From positions 25,465-89,464 of the forward strand of contig JBKQPR010000357.1 of NCBI GenBank assembly GCA_052144935.1: DNA of 64,000 nt. The letters run 5' to 3'. Position numbers and translations under genes: made by a program. Positions 34,725 through 44,363 of the stretch are shown here, in pieces. The notes under the pieces were generated by a model. That model worked only from the letters and a program-made list of their open reading frames with translations. It was not told the DNA's origin and did no database searches. Within the stretch, counting starts at the first letter, position 1. Each line of letters opens with the position of its first letter. This DNA is from JOPF133 sp052144935 (GTDB lineage: Bacteria; Acidobacteriota; Terriglobia; Bryobacterales; Bryobacteraceae).

Positions 34725-35021
34725 GCCGGCGGCGAGAGGCCTTTGCCTCGCTCCGCGGTTCTTCCGCGCGTATGCGATTTGGAACCGGGTCTGGGCGCCG
34801 TAGGCCCGCCGCGCGAACTCGACATTACGCGGGATGGGGGGTTCCCTTTCGATCGACCATTCACGTACTCTGGAGACTACGCTGTTTCTGGAGAATATCT
34901 TGAAAGCACGACTAGCGGCGATTGCGCAGACTCCACGACTGTTCCGCTTACGAATACGGCCGGTTGGACAGGTACGTCCCAACCCGGTGGTATTACCATC
35001 CTAACTACAACGCCGCGGCCT
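34725..35021. other. Intergenic region, no gene supported
   Basis: 297 bp between tetR and a convergent DUF4386 gene. A plus-strand frame (about 34743-35102) has a less GC-biased middle (Ser/Thr-rich) but no start signal, no domain, and runs into the 3' end of the neighbouring gene. It may be a decayed gene fragment. Confidence 0.45.
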
Positions 35022-35750
35022 TCATGTGCGGAGGGACGCCCCCGCCGCGCTGGCCTGCTCCTTCCATCGTTGAGCGTTCACACCCATCACCATGAGCCAT
35101 AGCTCCAGTGGGATTTCCCCGAGGGCGGCGGCGACAGCGAGGTAGGGCATGAACAGATGGTATGCGAGCGGCGGGTACAGATAGGTCACGTAACCCAAAC
35201 CACTGATCGCCAACAGCACTCCCAGAATTCGAGGCAGGAACGTGGACCTGAAAATGAGGTAGCCGGTCAGGACGCACCACAATCCGAAGAATACTAAGTC
35301 GATGTTGTAGGCGTATTGATTCAATTTGAGAAACATGAGCGCCAGGGTCTGCAACTGTTCCGGCGTAAATGCGCTGAAGGAGCTACCGCCCTGCAGGATG
35401 AGCAAAGGAGCGAGGTACAAGAGGCTGGTAAGAGCCTGCGTAGCGCATGCCACGAGAATGAAGAACGCAGCGAGTAAAGAGAGGCTCCTGTTCACAGGTT
35501 TAAGCAATAAATAGATCAGAAGCGCCCATGCGATATGGAACCCAACCCCCATGAGCGAGGATGCGAACCCCAACCAAAACAACCGCTGGTGTCCCAGGAT
35601 ATTGGCCGCTGTAGCCGCGGCGTTGCCAGAGACTACAAGCCTGTCGAGAACGATCACCTGGCCGAATCCGGCCGTCAGGGCTTCGAGCAGTTGAGAGGCA
35701 CCGGCCATCCTGGCCTTGAAACGCGGCGACGCTTCTGCAATCCGTTCCAT
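35022..35750 (-). CDS. DUF4386-family integral membrane protein
   Basis: 242 residues with six hydrophobic helices. It shows the DUF4386 look: GFGQVIVLDRLVVSGNAAATAANIL, FHIAWALLIYLLLKPVNRSLS, LNQYAYNIDLVFFGLWCVLTGYLIFRS and the closing P-RILGVLLAISGLGY. The function of the family is not known. It is one of two small membrane proteins on this strand. Confidence 0.82.
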   Translation of the reverse strand: MERIAEASPRFKARMAGASQLLEALTAGFGQVIVLDRLVVSGNAAATAANILGHQRLFWLGFASSLMGVGFHIAWALLIYLLLKPVNRSLSLLAAFFILVACATQALTSLLYLAPLLILQGGSSFSAFTPEQLQTLALMFLKLNQYAYNIDLVFFGLWCVLTGYLIFRSTFLPRILGVLLAISGLGYVTYLYPPLAYHLFMPYLAVAAALGEIPLELWLMVMGVNAQRWKEQASAAGASLRT

Positions 35751-35826
35751 CATTTCAGTCTGTGCTCATGCTCTTTCTCTTTACTCTGGCGAAATCAAGC
35801 GTGCATGGCGCTCTTGAAGTGCGAGC

Positions 35827-36207
35827 CTACACAACGGCTGCCGATACCCGCTCGCCTGACTGCTTTGCCGGAGCCAGCACGATCAGGGCTACACCGATGA
35901 TGACCAGCACTGCCACGCCCCACAGGTCTCCGCGATAGCCCCCCTTCGAGAATGCCGTCACCGCCATAACCGCGGCGTGAGCGAAACACGACCATGCTGC
36001 GAAGGCGATCAGGCTGCGATTTGCCGAAGGGTTACGCGCTGCTATCAACAGGAAAATGCCGAGCGCGACATAGAGGCTAAGCATCATGTCAAAGGTATAC
36101 ATCGACTGATTCTGGTGCCATAAAGACTCCGCCACGGGAAAAACACCAGCCGAAAAAATCGATCCCACCAACACCAGTACAACCTTCAGCAGCCGTTCTC
36201 GACGCAT
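35827..36207 (-). CDS. Small four-helix membrane protein (DUF6632-like)
   Basis: 126 residues from ATG 36207 (GGAGAGCACT upstream). Four membrane helices: LLKVVLVLVGSIFSAGVFPV, MMLSLYVALGIFLLIAARNP, LIAFAAWSCFAHAAVMAVTAF and LWGVAVLVIIGVALIVLAP. The ARNPSANRSLIAFAAWSCFAHA stretch is characteristic of the DUF6632 type. No function known. It lies 76 bp upstream of the DUF4386 gene on the same strand and may share its transcript. Confidence 0.72.
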   Translation of the reverse strand: MRRERLLKVVLVLVGSIFSAGVFPVAESLWHQNQSMYTFDMMLSLYVALGIFLLIAARNPSANRSLIAFAAWSCFAHAAVMAVTAFSKGGYRGDLWGVAVLVIIGVALIVLAPAKQSGERVSAAVV

Positions 36208-36546
36208 AGTGCTCTCCTGCTGAACACGGCAAACGAACTCAGGGTCAATCTTAGGATAGGAAGAGGCCGAAGTCAACGACGGACGGCGCACAGGGAGCAG
36301 GCTTCCCAATTATATAAGTCAGTCGGTCATGGAGGGATCTCGTGGCCAATTGGCGCAGACAGACCATTTCACTCAATGGGAGTTCAAGCCTACGGCTCCG
36401 CGAGCGGCCAGATCCTGGGTATCGGTCAATCGGACGTAATCCGTTCCCTCGGTCACGCGGCCCGCTGGTGGCGATTCTTCCGCTGTTCTTTCTCCTGAAA
36501 CGGCCGATATGAAACAACAAGGAGTCCATGCCGCCGGAGGCCACCG
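36208..36546. other. Intergenic region, no gene supported
   Basis: About 340 bp between divergent genes. Short frames only. An AT-rich CCAATTATATAAGTC segment near 36306-36322 could serve as a promoter. Confidence 0.45.
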
Positions 36547-37125
36547 TTGTACTACCTTCGGTTTGGAGGTGGTAGCTCCGGTGGACAAAAGAAATTGGAG
36601 GCTGCTTTGCAAGGAAAAAGCCGGACCAATCGAAAACGTCTTCTCACGCTCTCGTTGTTGTTCCTGTTGGCAGCGGCTTGTCCGTCATGTGGATCATGGA
36701 TCCCGAATTCCGCCGTCCAGGTCGTGCGAAACGGCGTCCTCGACAAGTACACCACGACCACGGTCGGGAAGGCATTTGAGGGAACCTTCCAAGACGCCAG
36801 ATGGACTTCGTTCGTGTCGCCAAAAGGCGTAACCGTGGTTCAATTCGATGGGACCATCGTGTGGGGCCGCAGGCCGGACGCCCACAAACCAGTAGGGGAC
36901 CTGGCTCCGGCAGAGATTTTACGGAATTGCGTGTCATCGCTCGATTCCCCTGGGACTTGGGCGGATCTCGATCCTATCAACCGAATGGCCGACTGCGCGA
37001 TCGATCGACCAATGCCCGTGAGATTTCAGTTTCTCGTTTCCGCCGACAGGAAAACGTTTGAGATCGGATCCGTGGACGAAAATTTCGGAACTGTGGAGCG
37101 TGCCTTGGCGTTCATTTACAACTAG
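36547..37125 (+). CDS. Putative lipoprotein, function unknown
   Basis: 192 residues from TTG 36547, which has GGAGG six bases upstream; the true start could be further in. A basic stretch RTNRKRLL leads into LTLSLLFLLAAACPSCGS, a lipoprotein-type signal with Cys in lipobox position. The rest is a ~125-residue domain (VGKAFEGTFQDARWTSFVSPKGVTVVQFDG ... VSADRKTFEIGSVDENFG) of a type seen as small secreted proteins with unknown role. Likely anchored in the periplasm. Confidence 0.6.
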   Translation: MYYLRFGGGSSGGQKKLEAALQGKSRTNRKRLLTLSLLFLLAAACPSCGSWIPNSAVQVVRNGVLDKYTTTTVGKAFEGTFQDARWTSFVSPKGVTVVQFDGTIVWGRRPDAHKPVGDLAPAEILRNCVSSLDSPGTWADLDPINRMADCAIDRPMPVRFQFLVSADRKTFEIGSVDENFGTVERALAFIYN

Positions 37126-37214
37126 CGAGGCCCCTCCTTAGGCCGGGAATCACGCTTTCACCGCGGTGAACGGCGGGCTGCCTCACCTGCGCCTGTGCGC
37201 GTCATACTGATAGT

Positions 37215-38360
37215 TTGTCCGCCCCGCTCATCAAACCGCCCCGTAACGCCTGGGATCGGTGGATCGGCCCGGAGACGCTCCTCTCGCAGGTTCGCGCCAC
37301 AGCCCCGTTCCTGGAACCGCGCCTCGCCGCCGCCGAATCGGGCCGCCTCATCGAACTCGGCCACTCGCCCGATGGCTTTCTACGCATTCTCGCCAGTTGG
37401 ACGAATATTCTGCGCCCCGGCCTCCAGCAGGAGGAGCAGTTGCAGGACTACTTCGCCCTCTGCCTGGCCTGTCACCACGCGACCGTCGCCACGTTCGTGC
37501 CTACCGATGTCGATACCAAAATCCGCGGCATCGCCTGGCGCGAATCGCGCGATCCCGATGTATTACGGCCCATGCTGCGCCTGGCGCTTCGCTCGCGCGC
37601 CTGGACCGAAGACGGCATCTCGGTCCGCGCCATCCGGGGCGTGAGCGGCCACAACGGCGAACAGTGGAGCGCCATCGCGGGCGGCCTGGGCCGCCTGCTG
37701 GAACTCGGCGATACCGTTTTCGCCGAAGAGGCGCAGGCCGCGATCGAGGCCGAGATCGATCGCGAACAGGCGGTCTTCGATGAGGTCGCCGCCGAGCGCG
37801 ACGCCGAACTCGACCTCCTGCGCCTCTCGATGACCCTGGCGCACAACCGCGGCGATCTGACGCAAGGCATGGGTTTCTGGAAGCGCACTCCGGCTACCGC
37901 GCCGGTCATGGAACACCTCTCCAGGCGCGGCCGCTTCCCGCTCGCCGTGCGGGTGTACCAACACACCGGGATCTCGGCCGAAGGCCACCGGCACTATCCC
38001 CTGCGTGCGGTGAAGGCGCTGCGCCGCTCGCCGGCCACGCTGCTGCCGCTCGGCCCGTTTCTGGACGAGTGGGGCGCCGTGGTGGCGCAGATCGAAGAAA
38101 GCCACGAAGTGCTGGCGGCGCTGGTGGGCGGTTGCCAGAAGGTACAGGGGCAGCAAGGCTACTACCGCGCGATCGCGGGAATGCGCGCCGCCTCGCCAAG
38201 CGCTTTCGAACGCGCGGCCACGCGCATGCCCAACGCCGCCCAGCGTCTGGTCCGCGCGGCCGAATTGCGCAAGCTCATCGACGTGCCGCGCGTTTCCTTC
38301 GAATCCATGATGCGCAAGCGCGCCCGCGCGGCCCTGGCCCTGTTCAGCGGGAAGATCTGA
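37215..38360 (+). CDS. Conserved hypothetical protein, mostly helical
   Basis: 381 residues from TTG 37215. No signal peptide or membrane helix. It is predominantly alpha-helical, with acidic/basic alternation (FAEEAQAAIEAEIDREQAVFDEVAAERDAELDLLR) and a mention-worthy CLACHHATV cysteine/histidine cluster near residue 80. No family recognised. It stands alone between a lipoprotein gene and non-coding DNA. Confidence 0.65.
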   Translation: MSAPLIKPPRNAWDRWIGPETLLSQVRATAPFLEPRLAAAESGRLIELGHSPDGFLRILASWTNILRPGLQQEEQLQDYFALCLACHHATVATFVPTDVDTKIRGIAWRESRDPDVLRPMLRLALRSRAWTEDGISVRAIRGVSGHNGEQWSAIAGGLGRLLELGDTVFAEEAQAAIEAEIDREQAVFDEVAAERDAELDLLRLSMTLAHNRGDLTQGMGFWKRTPATAPVMEHLSRRGRFPLAVRVYQHTGISAEGHRHYPLRAVKALRRSPATLLPLGPFLDEWGAVVAQIEESHEVLAALVGGCQKVQGQQGYYRAIAGMRAASPSAFERAATRMPNAAQRLVRAAELRKLIDVPRVSFESMMRKRARAALALFSGKI

Positions 38361-38592
38361 CCCTCAGCCACCATGGTGGTCCACTGGCGCGGGCGTGACA
38401 CTTACCGAGGCCCGCATAAAACGGCGACAGTTTCGAAAGAGCGCTATGCCGCAGATTGCTCCTTACATGCTCGGGCACGGGAAGAACGCTGCCGATTTGC
38501 GCGGTAAATACGCGATGTTCCTGGGGCATGAGGGTTCCCGCGCGCGCCGAAGTCGATGGCCGTTGCACACCGTGGCGTCATCGGAGCCAGCG

Positions 38593-39003
38593 CTACCACG
38601 CCGCAGCGTAGTTCACGGCTTTTGGCGCCGGCGGCGGCGCCGCCACCGGCAGAGTGAACGATTGTGTGGCTACCCGGCCGTCGTACCCTTCCGCCATGAT
38701 CAGGTAATGCGTGGTGTGCTGCGGAAGGATCTCCACACAGCGGCTGAGCGCGGGATAGACGCCGTCGATGGAAGGCGAAATGGTCACGGTTCTGGCGTTC
38801 TCGACCCCGTAGCACAACATGGCCGTCTGGCCCGCCATGAGGATTCCCACGCTGGCGTAGAACTCCAGGATCCGCACCGGCGGCCGGGTGGTCCCTACGG
38901 GCCGTATCCAGGCCTCTTCTCCGGAGCGCCGCACCGCGCTGAACGTCCAGACCGCCAGCAACAGCCCCGCTACCACCCATACGCGCGTGAAACGAAAAAG
39001 CAC
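38593..39003 (-). CDS. Small membrane-anchored beta-domain protein, function unknown
   Basis: 136 residues from GTG 39003; no clear ribosome site, so the start is uncertain. One N-terminal anchor helix VWVVAGLLLAVWTFSAV, then an Ig-like beta domain: VRILEFYASVGILMAGQTAMLCYGVENARTVTISPS and HTTHYLIMAEGYDGRVATQSFTL. The domain pattern is found in acidobacterial surface proteins with no known activity. The C-terminus is Pro/Ala-rich. Confidence 0.6.
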   Translation of the reverse strand: MLFRFTRVWVVAGLLLAVWTFSAVRRSGEEAWIRPVGTTRPPVRILEFYASVGILMAGQTAMLCYGVENARTVTISPSIDGVYPALSRCVEILPQHTTHYLIMAEGYDGRVATQSFTLPVAAPPPAPKAVNYAAAW

Positions 39004-39079
39004 CGTGATTGAAATTAGACTCCACCAGGAACCTAAAGGTTTCGTGCCCTCCGTGCCCGTGCGGTAACCTGAGTACATT

Positions 39080-39889
39080 ATGCCCATTCGGATCGTGCAG
39101 GTCGACGCATTTACCCCCACACCCTTCGCCGGGAATCCTGCCGCTGTTTGCGTGCTCCGGGCGCCCCAGCCCGAGCAGTGGATGCGCGACGTGGCCCGCG
39201 AAATGAACCTTTCCGAGACCGCCTTCCTGGTGCCCCAGGATTCGCTCGGGAACGGCGGTGGCTTCCAGCTTCGCTGGCTGACCCCGGCCGTGGAAGTGGA
39301 TCTGTGCGGTCACGCCACCCTCGCCAGCGCTCATGTTCTGTGGCAGGACGGGCATCTTCCCGAAGGCCGGCAGGCCCGTTTCCATACGCGCAGCGGTTTG
39401 CTCACCGCCGATCGCCGCGGCGAATGGATCGAGATGGACTTCCCCGCCAAACTGGCCGTTCCCACGGAGGCTCCCGGCGAGTTGCTTCCCGCCCTGGGCG
39501 TCGCCGCGGCCCGTTACGTGGGCCGCAACGCCTTCGACTACCTGGTGGAAGTCGATTCCGAGGAAACCCTCCGCGCCCTCGCGCCCGACCACTCCACGCT
39601 CCGCAAACTCCCCGTCCGCGGCATCATCGTCACCGCGCGCGGCGAGCGAGGCGGTTTCGATTTCGTCTCCCGCTTCTTCGCTCCCGGGTCCGGAATCGAC
39701 GAGGACCCCGTCACCGGCTCCTCCCACACCGCGCTGGCGCCTTATTGGGCCGGCCACCTGGGCAAATCCGAGATGCTTGCCTACCAGGCGTCTCCCAGAG
39801 GTGGCGTTGTGAAGGTGCGCCTCGAAGGCGATCGCGTGATGCTGGGAGGGCAGGCCGTTACGGTGATGACGGGGGAGTTGCTGGCGTAG
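39080..39889 (+). CDS. PhzF-family isomerase-like protein
   Basis: 269 residues with both diaminopimelate-epimerase-like halves. Motifs include QVDAFTPTPFAGNPAAVCVL at the start, MNLSETAFL with the conserved Glu, DLCGHATLASAHVL, and DEDPVTGSSHTALAPYWA. PhzF in phenazine synthesis isomerises DHHA, but most genomic PhzF-like proteins have unknown substrates, and no phenazine genes are present here. Overlapping ATG at 39080 is well placed 1 codon after an AT-rich leader. Confidence 0.92.
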   Translation: MPIRIVQVDAFTPTPFAGNPAAVCVLRAPQPEQWMRDVAREMNLSETAFLVPQDSLGNGGGFQLRWLTPAVEVDLCGHATLASAHVLWQDGHLPEGRQARFHTRSGLLTADRRGEWIEMDFPAKLAVPTEAPGELLPALGVAAARYVGRNAFDYLVEVDSEETLRALAPDHSTLRKLPVRGIIVTARGERGGFDFVSRFFAPGSGIDEDPVTGSSHTALAPYWAGHLGKSEMLAYQASPRGGVVKVRLEGDRVMLGGQAVTVMTGELLA

Positions 39890-40099
39890 GCGGAAGTATT
39901 ACAAGAGCCTCAACTCTTCGCGCGCCGCGATGATTTTCCGTGGGGCAGGGCCCAGGGCACTCCGCGTTCAGAGCCGCGAACGTGAGAGAGCGGTTTCGGA
40001 ATCGCACCGAATCAGATGGTCGCATACCTCGGCTGCCCTGCGGGGCGGCCAATCCCGGCTAGGATCCCGTGAGCTGACAGTTGGGATGGCGGTGGCGGT

Positions 40100-40570
40100 T
40101 CACTCCTCCTCCATCGGCGGACTGTAAAAATACCCGGGAAATGGCGACTGGGCCTTCGGGCGGGAGCGAGCGGCCTCTTCGGCAGTCCGATAGCGCTGCT
40201 GGTTCTCACGAACGCCGTTGGCGGCCTCGATGAAATAATCCGTCGCCGGGCGCGTGGTGGCCTTGCGCACCCGGTCAAACGCGTAGAAACCTTTCGCGTC
40301 TTCCACCAAGCGCTTGACATCCGCCCCGGTGAACGCCTCGGTCAGCTCGACAATCCGCGTCCGGTCGAGGCCCTGCAGTTCGGCGGGAAGCTTGGCCGTG
40401 TGCCGTTCCAGTATCCGTGCGCGTGCGGCGGCGTCCGGGACCTTCATTTCGAGCCACAGCTCCACCCGTCCGGAGCGGACCAGAGCGGGGGGCAGGTGGC
40501 TCAGATTCATCGCGGTCATCATCACGCAAACCCGCGCCGTGCCTTGAGCCTGTTGTACTCCGGCTCGGCG
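40100..40570 (-). pseudogene. C-terminal remnant of an AAA+ ATPase
   Basis: The frame keeps only the end of an AAA domain: TAMNLSHLPPALVRSGRVEL (sensor and Arg-finger region), then the lid ILERHTAKLPAEL ... TGADVKRLVEDAK and a tail ending in PPMEEE. Walker A and B, which should lie upstream, are missing, and the sequence before about 40570 is unrelated. The gene is truncated at its 5' end, next to a broken recombinase gene. Confidence 0.75.
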
Positions 40571-40703
40571 ATCCCGTTTGGATACGCCGGGGAAACATGA
40601 CGGTGACACCAAAACGCCTCATCAGCTCTTCGCAAATATGAGGCTTACTGCCACCGCCACGGCTGCCCGGCCCCTTTTTGTTTGAGGAGGCGAATAGGAA
40701 CGT

Positions 40704-40870
40704 ATGCGAGCCGCGATTTACGCGCGAGTGTCCACGGTGCACCAGGATTGCCAGGCAGCTTACGGAGCTGCAGGAGTTCTGCAAGCGCTCCGGCTGACAA
40801 GCATTCTCGGTTATCGCCGTTTTCGAAAACACCGTCAGGCGCTACGCTGGTCGGGAATGCAAGCTAAACT
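40704..40870 (+). pseudogene. Serine recombinase (resolvase/invertase) N-terminal remnant
   Basis: The first 17 residues are MRAAIYARVSTVHQDCQ, the catalytic start of a serine recombinase with its Ser in ARVS. The match then continues in another frame (LTELQEFCKRSG, 40757-40795), which ends at a stop. At least one frameshift and one stop codon are present and the rest of the gene is absent, so it is inactive. AGGAGGCGAATAGGAAC upstream shows the former ribosome site. Confidence 0.8.
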
Positions 40871-40875
40871 GCGAT

Positions 40876-42834
40876 CTACGCCCGCTCCAAATCCTCAGGT
40901 ACTTGGCCTAACTCCACGTTGGTCAGCGTAACGATGGCTCCGGGAGCCACCAGCACTTTCAGGCTGCCGCCCGCGGGCTGGGGGTTCGGCTCCACCGAGT
41001 TCTCCTGCTGAGGGCCGGCCGTCTCCAGGTACCGGAACGCCGCTCCCCGCCATCTCACGTCAACCTTCTGCGCCACTGCCGACCGATTCAGCAGAATCAG
41101 CGTCTTCTGGCCGCCCGCGCCCGTGAACGCCGTCGCCAGCAGGTGCGGACTCGAACTCTCCGCCTTCACCCGCTGCATGCCCTCACGCACCCTGCGTGTG
41201 TAGGCTCCGAGAACCCGCAACTGGTGGCTCGATGCCACCGGTTTCAGCCCGTGCTCTACATCGGGCACCAGCAGTGTCCGGGTCCATCCGTAAGACGGTT
41301 GCGTCACGTTGAGCAGCGTCCAGCAATACATCACGCCGCACGCATCCAATTGCGTCAGCACCTTGTGGTAGAGTTGGCCCATCGCCAGAGCCACCCGGTA
41401 ACCGCGCGTCTGGAACTCTCCATTGTTGACACACAGTTCCACGGCCATGAACGGCTTGCCCGCGGTGGCTTCCCGCAATAGGGCCAGGCGCGCGTCGAAC
41501 CCGTCGGGATCGTGAAAATAGCCCTGATAATCGTAGAGGTTCGAGGTGGCGTAATCGATGGTCTTCCACACCGCGGCGTCTTGGCGGAATGCCTTGCCGG
41601 CCGCGACACCGCCAGTGGACATGGATGCGTTGTGCATGTGGATTTTGGTGGCCCCGAATCCGGCCGCATCCAGTCCCCGGCGCAACGCCGGCGCCATCTT
41701 CCGCCAGTTCTCCGCCGATTGTGTCACTTCGTTTTGAATCCCTACGATCTCCGGGGCGCGCCCGATCTTGTCCCGCGAAACCTGGCAATACCGCACCATG
41801 GCCTTCACATAGGGTTCTATCTCGGGAGCGTCCGTCAATTTCCCTGTGGCATCGCGCGTTCTGGCCCAGGCCGGCAATTCCCAGAACTCGAAGATCACTT
41901 TCCCGCCCAGGCGCCTCACGCGGCGCATGTATTCGAAATCGCTGGTCTCGCAGTTCGGAAAGTTGTCGCCGTAGTAGTGCGGCGAAGCATCCTCCGGCCG
42001 GTCCCAGTTGGTCATCTCGCGGTTCAGCATCGCGCCGGTAGGGTACTCGCGATGGAGCAGCAGGTTGTACTCCGCGAGAATCCCCCACCACTCCTTGGCT
42101 CCCTGCGGGCTTAACTCCGCCACGGCTGGAGGCGTCGTCGTGCCGCCCCACCCGATCATCTCCTGGAACTGCGCCGCATCGTCGACGTCGACCGTGGCTG
42201 CCTCCACGGCCGGCGGCAGCAGTCTCCCGCGCACGGCCCCATCCCCGCCCGTAAAGGCCAGTTGGTGCTGGTTCACGTCCGGAGCGGCGGTCGATGTAAG
42301 CGCCTCCTTCCCGTTCAACAGTACGCGCACCGTCAAGCGGTAATCGGCCACCACCGTGATCGCTTTCAGGCCGCCGCCATACTCCACCATAGACTCCTCC
42401 CACAGCCCCTCCGGATGGCGTCCCGGCCGCGTTTGCACCGGCGGTACCTTGCTCAGCCCCGGTGAGTCGTAATACCGCACCGTCAACCGCACCTGGCCGC
42501 CACCCGCTTCCACGGTGAATCCTCCGCACGGGCCGGTGAAAATCCAGCGCAGTTGCGCCTTCTCGCCGCGCCACTCCTCGACCTCGATCGTCCGTTCAAA
42601 CAGCGCCGGCAGCCATTCGGAGAAGTACTTTCGCGGCGCCCACGCCACCGCCCACTTGGTCCGCGGCGAAGGCGGGCCGGGCAACTCGAACAGGTCGCCG
42701 CCGGCTGCCGGCCCCTTCCACGGAGGCAGATTCATCTTGGCCGGACTCGCCGGAGTGCTTCGTTCTTGCGCCGCTGCCATTGCCGGCGCCGAGAGTACCG
42801 CTCCGGAAAACGTGCGCCGCGAAATCTTATTCAT
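40876..42834 (-). CDS. Tat-exported glycoside hydrolase of clan GH-A (GH30-like)
   Basis: 652 residues from ATG 42834. Tat signal with RRTFSGAVLSAPAMAAAQ. An N-terminal beta domain (~200 residues) precedes a TIM-barrel catalytic domain with GWGGTTTPP, the acid/base in VGIQNEVTQ (about 375) and a nucleophile candidate in FMAVELCVNNGE (about 485). A C-terminal beta-sandwich (LLATAFTGAGGQKTLILLNRS) is typical of GH30 enzymes. Exact family and polysaccharide are uncertain. The gene is monocistronic. Confidence 0.8.
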   Translation of the reverse strand: MNKISRRTFSGAVLSAPAMAAAQERSTPASPAKMNLPPWKGPAAGGDLFELPGPPSPRTKWAVAWAPRKYFSEWLPALFERTIEVEEWRGEKAQLRWIFTGPCGGFTVEAGGGQVRLTVRYYDSPGLSKVPPVQTRPGRHPEGLWEESMVEYGGGLKAITVVADYRLTVRVLLNGKEALTSTAAPDVNQHQLAFTGGDGAVRGRLLPPAVEAATVDVDDAAQFQEMIGWGGTTTPPAVAELSPQGAKEWWGILAEYNLLLHREYPTGAMLNREMTNWDRPEDASPHYYGDNFPNCETSDFEYMRRVRRLGGKVIFEFWELPAWARTRDATGKLTDAPEIEPYVKAMVRYCQVSRDKIGRAPEIVGIQNEVTQSAENWRKMAPALRRGLDAAGFGATKIHMHNASMSTGGVAAGKAFRQDAAVWKTIDYATSNLYDYQGYFHDPDGFDARLALLREATAGKPFMAVELCVNNGEFQTRGYRVALAMGQLYHKVLTQLDACGVMYCWTLLNVTQPSYGWTRTLLVPDVEHGLKPVASSHQLRVLGAYTRRVREGMQRVKAESSSPHLLATAFTGAGGQKTLILLNRSAVAQKVDVRWRGAAFRYLETAGPQQENSVEPNPQPAGGSLKVLVAPGAIVTLTNVELGQVPEDLERA

Positions 42835-43040
42835 CGAATGTCCTCCTGTGTTTGTCTCAACCGCCCGATGGTGACAGACCGGACTGCGGAACTCTCTCAT
42901 TGTATGTTCCTTGCAAGGCGCCTCCCATCGATTCTCCGGGACACACCGCGCGAACTCGTGACATCGGGAGCGCGGGTTCCCGCCGATCTCGAGCGGCGGA
43001 AGCCAAAAGAGGCGTTTTCAAAAAAGAGGATGAGCCCAAC

Positions 43041-43892
43041 TTACAACATCGCCAGCGGGGTCTCGTGTGCGGGCGCCGGAAAGGCGCGGTCGATCGCCGC
43101 GAGATCTTCCTCGGGCAGGTTCCATCCGGCGCCGCCGGCGTTTTCGCGCGTGTGGTCCGGGTCGCCTGCTTTCGGAATGGTGAAGAGTTGCGGCAGGCGC
43201 GTGAGAAAGTTCAGAGTTACTTGACGCACGGTGCGTCCGTGGCGTTCCGCCACTGCCAGGAGTACCTTGCCGCCCGGCGAATTCGGACGCGGGAAGGCGC
43301 CGTGCCCAAATGGCGAGTAGCCTACCACCGCGATCTCCTGCTGCTGGCAGTAAGGGATTAGCTTGCGCTCGATGCCGCGCTCTCCCAGGTGGTACAGCAC
43401 CTGATTGGCTGCCAGGCGATGGTGCCGCAGCGCGGCCTGCGCCGCCTTTAACTGGTCCGCATCGAAATTGCTGACGCCGGCGAAGCGTGTGCGGCCATCG
43501 TCGATCAGCTTTTCCATGGCGCGCATGGTCTCGGCGATCGGGTAGCGGCTTGCCCAGTGCAGCAGGTACAGATCGAGATGGTCCGTCCCCAGCCGCTTCA
43601 GGCTTCGCTCGCACGCGCGGAGCGTCCCCTCGAAGCTGGCGTTGGAGGGAAGCACCTTGCTCACCAGGAACACCTTGTCGCGGCGCCCCGCGATAGCCTT
43701 TCCGGCCAGTTCTTCGGCCCGCCCACTGCCGTACATCTCGGCGGTATCGACGTGGCCGAGCCCCAGATTCAAGCCGGTGCGCAGCGCCTCGATGGCGCGC
43801 AGCTCGCTCTCTCTCGCGCCCTCAATCATCCAGGTCCCCTGACCGATCACCGGCACTTCCACACCCGTACACCCGAATGGCCGTCGCGTCAC
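43041..43892 (-). CDS. Aldo/keto reductase
   Basis: 283 residues from GTG 43892 (a second GTG is one codon upstream). Active-site tetrad is visible: Asp in VDTAEMYG, Tyr in the same block, Lys in LVSKVLPS, His in LLHWASRYP. Cofactor segments GVSNF and IPKAGDPDH are near the expected positions. It reduces aldehydes or ketones with NAD(P)H. It is upstream of the GH gene on the same strand but 200 bp away. Confidence 0.9.
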   Translation of the reverse strand: MTRRPFGCTGVEVPVIGQGTWMIEGARESELRAIEALRTGLNLGLGHVDTAEMYGSGRAEELAGKAIAGRRDKVFLVSKVLPSNASFEGTLRACERSLKRLGTDHLDLYLLHWASRYPIAETMRAMEKLIDDGRTRFAGVSNFDADQLKAAQAALRHHRLAANQVLYHLGERGIERKLIPYCQQQEIAVVGYSPFGHGAFPRPNSPGGKVLLAVAERHGRTVRQVTLNFLTRLPQLFTIPKAGDPDHTRENAGGAGWNLPEEDLAAIDRAFPAPAHETPLAML

Positions 43893-43957
43893 CACACCAT
43901 TATGCCAGCTACCCGGGCGACCCCAGGCTTCTGGACAATACTGGTGGATGCCCTGGC

Positions 43958-44045
43958 CTGCCGGTGATGCCGGGGATGAATGCCATCGGGACGAATACCG
44001 CGGAAAGAACCACTGCGATTCCGGCGGCGGGACCGGAGACGAGCG
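43958..44045 (-). pseudogene. Fragment of an RND efflux permease gene
   Basis: On the minus strand a short in-frame stretch reads VSGPAAGIAVVLSAVFVP followed by MAFIPGITG, which is the conserved transmembrane-6 region of HAE1/AcrB-type RND pumps. Nothing of the remaining ~1000 residues is present on either side. It is a remnant, distinct from the intact pump gene at 30868-34032. Confidence 0.6.
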
Positions 44046-44363
44046 AGGAGTCGCCCACGTCACAACAATCCCGCTATCAAAGCACAGCGGAGCATTCCCT
44101 CATGTGCTCGCAAGCCGGCTGAGAAACGTGCAGCGGGAGAGCGCGGCCAGGCACGTTTGCCGGCCCCGCTGAGAAGCCATTCCGGGGCTTGGCTCTCTCT
44201 TTTCATGCAGGTGCTTTGGCTGGGGCTCACCGTGATCGCGGGTTCCACGAGGGCGGGGCCGCTGCCTTCGAGCGTCCGGTTTCTGCAAGGGCGCGTGAAC
44301 AGCGGATGCACTTATATGTGGGCAAAGTAAGCGGCATTGGGCGTAAGCGCCTGCCCCACGTTG
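44046..44363. other. Intergenic region with a half REP element
   Basis: No gene is supported. Near 44335-44360 a degenerate half-copy of the REP family occurs (GCGTAAGCGCCTGCCCCAC). It sits directly against the stop codon of the second orphan permease. Confidence 0.5.

Noticed and set aside
34743..35102. 119-codon plus-strand gene between tetR and the DUF4386 gene
   Set aside because: No start signal or recognisable domain, and it runs into the 3' end of the opposite gene.
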